Shown here: positions 7,157 to 12,638 of the stretch, one piece after another | How positions within the stretch are numbered: position 1 is the stretch's first letter | Layout of the letters: each line of letters starts with the position of its first letter | DNA from: Limnohabitans sp. Rim8 | GTDB taxonomy: Bacteria > Pseudomonadota > Gammaproteobacteria > Burkholderiales > Burkholderiaceae_C | Length of the DNA: 12,638 nucleotides | Assembly (NCBI GenBank): GCA_945877725.1 | Contig: CAMDXR010000055.1 | Location: 1 to 12,638 of the forward strand | Direction of reading: 5' to 3' | The notes under the pieces: model-generated | What the model saw: the letters and a program-made list of their open reading frames with translations, nothing else | Database searches by the model: none | Told to the model about the DNA's origin: nothing | Program-made: the position numbers and the translations under genes

Positions 7157-7170
7157 AGCCCTTTAGGGCT
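7157..7170. repeat. Inverted repeat AGCCC-TTTA-GGGCT upstream of the sulfatase
   Basis: Arms AGCCCT and AGGGCT flank two T bases (realistically a 5-bp stem with a four-base loop). It ends 12 bases before the sulfatase Shine-Dalgarno site. It could be a leader hairpin or a second protein site; too short to decide. Confidence 0.4.
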
Positions 7171-7182
7171 CCCCAGAAATAC

Positions 7183-7187
7183 AGGAG
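7183..7187 (+). promoter_or_regulatory. Ribosome binding site of the sulfatase gene
   Basis: Consensus AGGAG, 8 bases before the ATG at 7196. It decides this start over the open frame that continues upstream to 7058, because a clean signal peptide begins at 7196. Confidence 0.7.
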
Positions 7188-7195
7188 ACACGCCC

Positions 7196-8689
7196 ATGAC
7201 TTTTCAACTTTCCCGGTGGTTTCACCGCAGCGCCGCCGTGCTGCTTCTGGCCAGCGGTGTGGTGGCCGCACAAACCGCCGACCGACCCAATATTGTGATG
7301 ATCATGGCCGACGACATCGGCCCGGCCAACGTGGGCATTTACACCCACGGCATGATGGTGCCCACGCCCAACATTGACCGTTTGGCCAAAGAGGGCATGC
7401 TGTTCACCGACCACTATGCCGAGCCCTCTTGCACCTCGGGCCGCGCCGCCTTCATTACAGGTCAGATGCCGATTCGCACGGGCTTGACCACCGTGGGCCT
7501 GCCCGGCTCGCCCATTGGCCTGGACAAACGCGACCCGACCCTGGCTGAATTGCTGAAAGCCCGTGGCTACCGGACTGCCCATTTCGGCAAAAGCCACCTG
7601 GGTGACCGCGATGCGCACTTGCCGCACGTCCACGGTTTCGATGAATTCTTTGGCAACCTTTATCACCTGAATGCCGAGGGCGAACCCGAACAACGCGACT
7701 ACCCGACCCAAGCGCTGCAAAAGTACAAACCCCGAGGCATGATCGACGCGGTGGCGGGCCAACCGCCGCGCGACGATGGCCCGCTGACCAAAAAACGCAT
7801 GGAAACCGTGGACGACGAGGTGACCGCGCGTTCACTTAAGTTCATCGAATCTTCGGCCAAAGAAAAGGCCCCCTTCTTCTTGTGGCACAACAGCACCCGG
7901 ATGCACGTTTGGACCTACCTCAAGCCCGAGTCTCGTTACTTGGCTTTGCCGTATTCGTCTGAAGAAGACGTTTATGGCAGCGGCATGATCGAGCTGGACA
8001 ACCACGTTGGCCAATTGCTCAAGAAACTGGACGATCTGGGCTTGACCAAGAACACCATCGTGATGTTCACCTCGGACAACGGCCCCCAAAGCTTCACTTG
8101 GCCCGATGGTGGCACGACGCCCTTCCGGGGCGAAAAGGCATCGACCTGGGAAGGTGGTTACCGGGTCCCCATGCTGGCCCGATGGCCGGCGGCCATTCCC
8201 GCTGGGTCGGTTTCCAACGGCATTCAATCGCATTACGACTTGTTCACCACACTGGCATCTGCGGCCGGGGTGCCCAATGCGGCAGACCAACTGAAAGCCA
8301 GCCACAAAGTGCGCATTGACGGGATAGACAACCTGGACCACTGGAAGGGCAAAAAACCATCTGCCCGCAGCAGCTTTATTTATTACAACGAGCGTGAACT
8401 GGTGGGTATTCGTGTGGGGCCATGGAAAGGCTTGCTGAAAGAGCGTGATGGTTTTTTTGACCCTCTCAAGCAAAGTTATGCTTTCTTTAACTTGCGCATG
8501 GACCCCTATGAGCAACGTGGTGGTCGCGAGTCGAACAAACTGGCTTTGAACAAAGCCTGGATCGGCGGGCAGATTCAGGATTTGCTGACCGAGCATATTT
8601 TGAGCCTGCGTGAATACCCGCCCCGCCAAATGGGCGGCAGCCTGCGCCCGGACGATGTGACGCGTCAACCGCCTGCCAAAGCGCCGTAA
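7196..8689 (+). CDS. Type I sulfatase (arylsulfatase family), secreted to periplasm
   Basis: This 497-residue protein starts with a typical signal peptide: basic TFQLSRWFHR, hydrophobic AAVLLLASGVV, then probable cleavage near residues 24-26. The mature part has the alkaline-phosphatase-like sulfatase fold. PNIVMIMADDIG at 31-42 supplies metal ligands Asp39 and Asp40. The formylglycine site is SCTSGRAAFITGQ at 78-90, with Cys79 as the residue to be modified and Arg83. FGKSHLGD lies at 130-137 (Lys132, His134), WHNSTRMH at 230-237 (His231), SDNG at 293-296 (Asp294, Asn295) and FRGEK at 310-314 (Lys314). Such enzymes hydrolyse sulfate esters to an alcohol or phenol plus sulfate; substrate unknown. 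The modified motif reads C-T-S-G-R instead of the textbook C-x-P/A-x-R, but all other active-site residues are present. A formylglycine-generating enzyme must be encoded elsewhere. It is read divergently from the ALDH/GMC operon, so it may release the alcohol that operon oxidises. Confidence 0.93.
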   Translation: MTFQLSRWFHRSAAVLLLASGVVAAQTADRPNIVMIMADDIGPANVGIYTHGMMVPTPNIDRLAKEGMLFTDHYAEPSCTSGRAAFITGQMPIRTGLTTVGLPGSPIGLDKRDPTLAELLKARGYRTAHFGKSHLGDRDAHLPHVHGFDEFFGNLYHLNAEGEPEQRDYPTQALQKYKPRGMIDAVAGQPPRDDGPLTKKRMETVDDEVTARSLKFIESSAKEKAPFFLWHNSTRMHVWTYLKPESRYLALPYSSEEDVYGSGMIELDNHVGQLLKKLDDLGLTKNTIVMFTSDNGPQSFTWPDGGTTPFRGEKASTWEGGYRVPMLARWPAAIPAGSVSNGIQSHYDLFTTLASAAGVPNAADQLKASHKVRIDGIDNLDHWKGKKPSARSSFIYYNERELVGIRVGPWKGLLKERDGFFDPLKQSYAFFNLRMDPYEQRGGRESNKLALNKAWIGGQIQDLLTEHILSLREYPPRQMGGSLRPDDVTRQPPAKAP

Positions 8690-8796
8690 TTTCTTTCACC
8701 CAACCGGTCGCTGAGCGCCCGAATGGTGTTAACTGGCAGCAGATTTAGCCCATAAACTGCTGCAAGCCACCCCTCAACCGGAACCGCAGCGAAGCC
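8690..8796 (+). other. Intergenic region between sulfatase and fadH
   Basis: These 107 bases hold the stem-loop at 8736-8763. A weak TTAACT ... TAAACT pair with 18-base spacing overlaps the hairpin, so an independent fadH promoter is possible but not convincing. The fadH start has only a poor Shine-Dalgarno match (GAAG very close to the ATG). Confidence 0.35.
8736..8763 (+). repeat. Stem-loop between sulfatase and fadH
   Basis: Arms GCAGCAG (8736-8742) and CTGCTGC (8757-8763) pair perfectly. After one bulged A, TTTA (8744-8747) pairs with TAAA (8753-8756), leaving the loop GCCCA. That is 11 base pairs with one bulge. It has no following T run. It may be a rho-assisted or weak terminator of the sulfatase message, or a structured leader of fadH. 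Confidence 0.5.
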
Positions 8797-10872
8797 ATGC
8801 CAAACCACTTGCCCGATGCCTTGAGCGAGTTTCCGCACCTGCTGGCCCCACTGAAGGTCGGGGCGTTGACCCTGAAAAACCGCATCCTGATGGGGTCGAT
8901 GCACACGGGACTGGAAGACCTGCCGGGCGGCTTTGAGAAGTTGGCGGCTTTTTATGCTGAGCGTGCGCGAGGGGGCGTGGCGCTGATTGTTACGGGTGGC
9001 TTTGGCATCAACCCCAGCGCGCTAGGTATGTCAGCGCATGCCGAACATTCGACCTTGTGTACCGAAGCCCAAGCCCTGCGCCACCGGGTGGTGACCGAAG
9101 CTGTGCATCGCGAAGGCGGACGCATTGCGCTGCAAATGCTGCATGTGGGCCGTTACGACTACGCCACGGGGGGTGTTTCGGCATCGGCCGTGCGTTCGCC
9201 GCTGTCACCGCATCTGCCGCACGCGCTCAGCCCGGCCGAAATTGAACACATCATTGACGACTATGCACGTTGCGCACGGTTGGCCTTGCAGGCGGGTTAT
9301 GACGGGGTGGAGATCATGGGCTCCGAGGGTTATTTGATCAACCAGTTTTTGGCACCCCAAACTAACCAACGCGACGACCACTGGGGCGGCAGTGCCGAGG
9401 CACGGCGGCGCTTTGCGCTGGCCATCGTGCAGCGGGTGCGCGCGGTGGTGGGTTCAGACTTCTTGATCATCTTTCGCATTTCATTGCTCGATTTTGTCGA
9501 GCAGGGCAGCGACTGGGATGAGATCACAGCATTGGCGCTGGCTTTGCAGGCGGCCGGGGTCTCCTTGCTCAACTCCGGCATTGGTTGGCACGAAGCGCGT
9601 GTGCCCACGGTGGCCACTTTGGTGCCCCGGGCCGCTTTCAGCTGGGCCACAAGGCGGCTGCGCGAGGTGGTGACGGTGCCGGTGATCACCAGCAACCGAA
9701 TCAACATGCCCGATGTGGCCGAAGCCCTGCTGGCGCGCGGCGATGCCGACATGGTGTCGATGGCGCGCCCCTTTTTGGCCGATGCCGACTTTGTGCGCAA
9801 AGCGGCCGAGGGTCGGGCACAAGACATCAACACCTGCATCGCCTGCAACCAGGCTTGCCTGGACCAAGTGTTTGCGCAGCAGGCCGTGAGCTGCCTGGTG
9901 AATCCCCGGGCTTGCCACGAAACCGAGTGGCCTGAAACACCGAATGCCAAGGGTCAACCGCTGCGCGTGGCCGTGGTGGGGGCAGGGCCTGCCGGGCTGG
10001 CCTGCGCCACAGAAGCCGCCGGGCGGGGGCACGCGGTCACGCTGTTTGACGCGGCAAACCACATTGGGGGGCAGTTTGATCTGGCTCGGCGCATTCCGGG
10101 CAAAGAGGAGTTCAGCGAGACGCTGCGGTATTACCAGCGCCTGATCACGCAACGGGGTGTGCAACTGCAACTGGGCTTGCGGGTGCGCCCCCAAGACCTG
10201 TCGGGCTTTGACCATGTGGTGCTGGCCACCGGCGTCACGCCTCGCCAGCCCGAGTTGGCGGGACTGAAGCACGCCAAAGTGGTGAACTACATGGACGCGA
10301 TTCGGCAGCCCGAGGTTCTGGGCCCACGGGTAGCGATTGTGGGCGCAGGGGGCATTGGTTTTGATGTGGCCGAGCTGCTGAGCGAACCCTGGCACCCGCC
10401 GGGAACCGACCCACTGACAAGCTATTTAGACGAATGGGGCATTGACCGTGCGCTGTCCGGACGCGGTGGACTGACCCTAGCGAAAACGGACAAGAACATA
10501 GCGACAACACTGCCTGGGCGTGAAATCTGGCTATTACAGCGCAGCCCCGGTAAGCCAGGCCGCCGCTTGGCACGCACCACGGGCTGGATACGCCGCACGC
10601 GCCTAGAGCGGCGCGGGGTGCACCTGTGGGCCAAGGTGCGCTACCTGGGGGTGGACAACTTGGGCTTGCATGTAGAGGTGGACGGCGAAACCCGTTGCCT
10701 GCCGGTTGACCATGTGGTGATCTGTGCGGGGCAAGAATCTGAACGCGCATTGCTGGCCCCACTGCAAGCCATGGGCATGCCGGTCAGCGTGATTGGTGGG
10801 GCCGATGTGGCCGCCGAAATTGATGCGCGGCGCGCCATAGAACAAGGCATGCGCACAGCGCTGGCACTCTGA
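8797..10872 (+). CDS. fadH: NADPH-dependent 2,4-dienoyl-CoA reductase (FadH)
   Basis: This 691-residue iron-sulfur flavoprotein reduces 2,4-dienoyl-CoA made from unsaturated acyl chains, so they can continue through beta-oxidation in the cytoplasm. It follows Escherichia coli FadH along its whole length. An N-terminal TIM barrel with FMN (KNRILMGSMHTGLED, about 27-41) carries proton donor Tyr179 in GSEGYLINQF and His265 in GWHEARVPT. The 4Fe-4S ligands are Cys347, Cys350, Cys354 and Cys366 (CIACNQAC ... SCLVNPRACHE), with the same spacing as in the E. coli enzyme. Then come an FAD domain with VVGAGPAG at 393-400 and an NADPH domain with IVGAGGIGFD. Near the end, ICAGQE and DVAAEIDARRAIEQG are hallmark segments. 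It is about 20 residues longer than the E. coli protein, mostly through the N-terminus. The ATG at 8797 has a weak ribosome site. The gene ends inside a hairpin shared with the convergent acyl-CoA dehydrogenase. The substrate may be ordinary unsaturated fatty acids or an unsaturated catabolic intermediate. Confidence 0.95.
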   Translation: MPNHLPDALSEFPHLLAPLKVGALTLKNRILMGSMHTGLEDLPGGFEKLAAFYAERARGGVALIVTGGFGINPSALGMSAHAEHSTLCTEAQALRHRVVTEAVHREGGRIALQMLHVGRYDYATGGVSASAVRSPLSPHLPHALSPAEIEHIIDDYARCARLALQAGYDGVEIMGSEGYLINQFLAPQTNQRDDHWGGSAEARRRFALAIVQRVRAVVGSDFLIIFRISLLDFVEQGSDWDEITALALALQAAGVSLLNSGIGWHEARVPTVATLVPRAAFSWATRRLREVVTVPVITSNRINMPDVAEALLARGDADMVSMARPFLADADFVRKAAEGRAQDINTCIACNQACLDQVFAQQAVSCLVNPRACHETEWPETPNAKGQPLRVAVVGAGPAGLACATEAAGRGHAVTLFDAANHIGGQFDLARRIPGKEEFSETLRYYQRLITQRGVQLQLGLRVRPQDLSGFDHVVLATGVTPRQPELAGLKHAKVVNYMDAIRQPEVLGPRVAIVGAGGIGFDVAELLSEPWHPPGTDPLTSYLDEWGIDRALSGRGGLTLAKTDKNIATTLPGREIWLLQRSPGKPGRRLARTTGWIRRTRLERRGVHLWAKVRYLGVDNLGLHVEVDGETRCLPVDHVVICAGQESERALLAPLQAMGMPVSVIGGADVAAEIDARRAIEQGMRTALAL

Positions 10873-10882
10873 GAGTGCCAGC
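10860..10882. terminator. Hairpin over the fadH stop codon, candidate convergent terminator
   Basis: Arms GCTGGCACTC (10860-10869) and GAGTGCCAGC (10873-10882) pair perfectly over 10 bp, and the three-base loop is exactly the TGA stop codon of fadH. No T run follows on either strand directly; TTTTT appears only at 10901-10905. It could stop or stabilise transcripts from both directions at this convergent junction. The structure is certain from the bases; its role as terminator is inferred. Confidence 0.5.
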
Positions 10883-10928
10883 CCGAGGGTCTAATGACGC
10901 TTTTTGAGCAGCGCCAACCGGCTTAGGT

Positions 10929-12638
10929 TCAGCGCTCCAGTTGGTTAAACGGTACGCCTTTGTCGGTGCGTGGCTCGGGGGCCAGGCCCAGCACACGCTC
11001 ACCAATGCTGTTTTTCACAATCTCGTCGGTGCCACCCGCAATGCGCATACCGGCTGAGCCAAACCACAGGCGCTGCACCAGTGCAAAGCGTTCGCCCAAC
11101 TCGCTGGCGGCCAAGACGCCGCGTTCGCCCAGCAAATCCATGGCGAAGTAACTGAAGTTTTGCAGCGTTTGAGCGGCCACGTTTTTGGCACCACTCATTT
11201 CAGGGCCCGGCTGGCGGCCTTTGCTGAGTGCCGTCAGGCCCCGGCATTGCAGCAACCAAAGGGCTTGGGCGTTCAAATACAGATCGGCCAAGCGCGTGCG
11301 CATGCGGCCATCGCGCAGGGCGCTTTGCCCCAAAAAGCGGGCTTCGCGCAGCAGTTCGGCCAAGGTGCGCCACAACTCGGCGGGCATGACGCCCCCAATC
11401 GACAAGCGCTCGCTCATGAGCCCCGTGAGCGTGACTTTCCAGCCGCCACCTACTTTGCCGACCAATTGGCTGTCGGGCACAAAGACATCTTCAAAAAAGA
11501 CCTCATTGAACTCCGACTCACCCCCGGCCTGCCGGATCGGGCGCACCGTCACCCCTGGGCTGTTCATTTCAATGAAGAAGGTGGACAAGCCATCGAATTT
11601 GGGCAGCGCAGGGTCGGTGCGGGCCAAGACCAAACCATATTGAGCAAACTGGGCCAGCGAGGTCCAGACCTTTTGACCATTCAGCAACCAGCCTTCACGG
11701 CCATCGGTACAGCGCTCGGCACGGGTGCGAACCATGCCCAAATCAGAACCGGCACCCGGCTCACTGAGCAACTGGCACCACAAGTGCTGGCCCGTGAGGG
11801 CGGGGGCAATGTGCGCGGCACGCACCGCGTCGCTGGCGTGCGCCATGACCGAGGGGATGACCATGCCCAAGCTGACATTGAAGAAGCTGGTGGGCACGTT
11901 GTAACGGCCCTCTTCTTGTCGCCAGATCAGCTCTTGCATGGGTGTACCGCCCTTACCCCCCAACGCTGGGGGCCAAGTGATGGCACCAAAGCCAGCGGCT
12001 GCCTTGCGGGCTTGCCAGTCGCGAGCGGCTTGCATGCGGGCAGCTGGGCTGAGATCGGGGCCAAAAAAATCATCGTTTCGCGCCTTGAGCGTGGCGTGGG
12101 CATCGAGCCATGTGCGGCATTCGAGGCGAAAGGCCGCTTCTTCGGGCGAGTCGTCGAAGTCCATCGAACCGGGCAACACCGGTCCGCGTTGCACGGCAAC
12201 GGCCGGGGTGTCGAGCCGAGTTTCGAGTTCGGCGGCAATGGTTTCGCGCCAGGCATGTACGCTGCCCAACTGCACGGCAAATTGACGCGCACGGCGGTAA
12301 TGCAAGTGGCAGTCCAGCTCCCAGGTGTAGCCCATGCCGCCATGCACCTGAATGTTTTCTTGTGCCGCCAGGCTGTAAGCCTCGGTGGCGGCCACACGGG
12401 CACTGGCGGCGGCCAGCGCCAGCTCGGGTGCGCCCGTGGGGCTGGCGGCATCGGCGGTCAAGGCCCATGCGCCGTACAAGCAATGGGCGCGCGCCAATTG
12501 GTTTTGGGTGTAAATGTCGGCCAGTTTGTGCTTGATGCCCTGGTAAGAACCAATGACGCGACCAAAAGCTTTGCGCTCGCGGGCATAAGCAGCCGACATT
12601 TCCAGCGCCGCATCGGCACCGCCCAGCTGCTCAAAAGC
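10929..12638 (-). CDS. Acyl-CoA dehydrogenase, double-module fusion (5' end outside window)
   Basis: The reading frame is open from the right edge to the TGA at 10929, giving 569 visible residues. The first part is the C-terminal helical domain of one ACAD: FEQLGGADAALEMSAAYARERKAFGR, then SYQGIKHKLADI and VHGGMGYTWELDCHLHYRRA. A linker of about 30 residues leads to a complete second ACAD beginning near MDFDDSPEEAAF (codon at 12164), with SEPGAGSDLG, NGQKVWTS, FFEDVFVP and a final GGTDEIVKNSIGERVLGL. The second module lacks the glutamate of the usual YEGT motif (AGGT instead), but has GLMSERLSIGG, where the glutamate matches the helix-G base of isovaleryl- and long-chain-CoA dehydrogenases. 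There is no stop or ribosome site at 12164, so this is one polypeptide. FadE34-type fused ACADs of steroid side-chain degradation have this plan. It makes the alpha,beta double bond in an acyl-CoA using FAD. It converges on fadH; the substrate is unknown, bulky or branched acyl-CoAs being likely. Confidence 0.93.
   Translation of the reverse strand, partial: AFEQLGGADAALEMSAAYARERKAFGRVIGSYQGIKHKLADIYTQNQLARAHCLYGAWALTADAASPTGAPELALAAASARVAATEAYSLAAQENIQVHGGMGYTWELDCHLHYRRARQFAVQLGSVHAWRETIAAELETRLDTPAVAVQRGPVLPGSMDFDDSPEEAAFRLECRTWLDAHATLKARNDDFFGPDLSPAARMQAARDWQARKAAAGFGAITWPPALGGKGGTPMQELIWRQEEGRYNVPTSFFNVSLGMVIPSVMAHASDAVRAAHIAPALTGQHLWCQLLSEPGAGSDLGMVRTRAERCTDGREGWLLNGQKVWTSLAQFAQYGLVLARTDPALPKFDGLSTFFIEMNSPGVTVRPIRQAGGESEFNEVFFEDVFVPDSQLVGKVGGGWKVTLTGLMSERLSIGGVMPAELWRTLAELLREARFLGQSALRDGRMRTRLADLYLNAQALWLLQCRGLTALSKGRQPGPEMSGAKNVAAQTLQNFSYFAMDLLGERGVLAASELGERFALVQRLWFGSAGMRIAGGTDEIVKNSIGERVLGLAPEPRTDKGVPFNQLER

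Larger units (their letters stand above)
6972..7195. promoter_or_regulatory. Divergent promoter region between the ALDH operon and the sulfatase
   Basis: The 224 bases between two divergently read genes must hold the start signals for the leftward operon and probably for the sulfatase. I see no convincing -35/-10 pair on either strand. A weak TTGAAA on the minus strand (complement of 7124-7129) would place its -10 element next to the 17-base palindrome at 7085-7101. A weaker interrupted repeat GTTTC-AAAC-GAAAC lies at 7122-7135. Control by a dimeric repressor or activator bound at the palindrome is a reasonable inference; no regulator gene is present in the window. Confidence 0.55.

Noticed and set aside
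7058..7195. N-terminal extension of the sulfatase frame back to 7058
   Set aside because: The frame is open but a clean AGGAG site and a signal peptide start at 7196. The extension would bury the signal peptide and run through the promoter palindrome.
7832..8668. A 278-codon minus-strand frame opposite the sulfatase
   Set aside because: It is antisense to a well-supported enzyme and has no recognisable domain or ribosome site.
12162..12164. Separate start for the second acyl-CoA dehydrogenase module at the internal ATG
   Set aside because: No ribosome site precedes it and the frame runs on without a stop from the first module through a linker, so a fusion protein is the simpler reading.
1..12638. 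Insertion sequence, integron, CRISPR or phage-defence island
   Set aside because: I saw no transposase, integrase, terminal repeats, spaced direct repeats or defence-type genes; all sizeable genes are metabolic.

Overview
The window looks like a chromosomal catabolic locus from a GC-rich betaproteobacterium, most likely Burkholderiales and perhaps a Comamonadaceae-type freshwater or soil genus. I infer this from overall base composition, codon use and the style of the proteins; no rRNA or other taxonomic marker is present. It is densely coding: every gap between genes is under 300 bases. I see no tRNA, rRNA, CRISPR array, insertion sequence or phage gene.

Left block (about 1-6971, all on the minus strand). 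Six genes read leftwards from position 6971 as a probable operon: a coniferyl-aldehyde-dehydrogenase-type ALDH, a GMC-family FAD alcohol dehydrogenase, an aminoglycoside-phosphotransferase-fold kinase of the ACAD10/LvaA sort, an unrecognised protein with an RDHSWGxR motif that may have a lipocalin-like (AttH/CrtC) fold, and two tandem paralogous spinster-like MFS transporters, the second cut off by the window edge. The first five genes are separated by about 10-65 bases. A 113-base gap with a hairpin separates the two transporters.

Middle (6972-8689). A 224-base divergent promoter region carries a perfect 17-base palindrome and a second inverted repeat. A secreted type I sulfatase is read rightwards from it.

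Right block (8690-12638). A 2,4-dienoyl-CoA reductase (fadH) follows the sulfatase on the plus strand after a 107-base gap that holds a stem-loop. Converging on it from the minus strand is an acyl-CoA dehydrogenase in which two ACAD modules are fused; its 5' end is outside the window. The convergent junction has a 10-bp hairpin whose three-base loop is exactly the fadH stop codon.

How the genes may work together (inference): a transporter pair brings in a hydrophobic or amphipathic alcohol, possibly released from a sulfate ester by the periplasmic sulfatase. The GMC enzyme and the ALDH would oxidise the alcohol to aldehyde and then acid. The acid would enter beta-oxidation as a CoA ester, using the fused ACAD and FadH, with the kinase perhaps activating a hydroxyacyl intermediate as in levulinate or 4-hydroxy-acid catabolism. 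No CoA ligase, regulator or sulfatase-maturation enzyme is in view, so the substrate stays unknown. The individual families are well known; what may be new is their combination.
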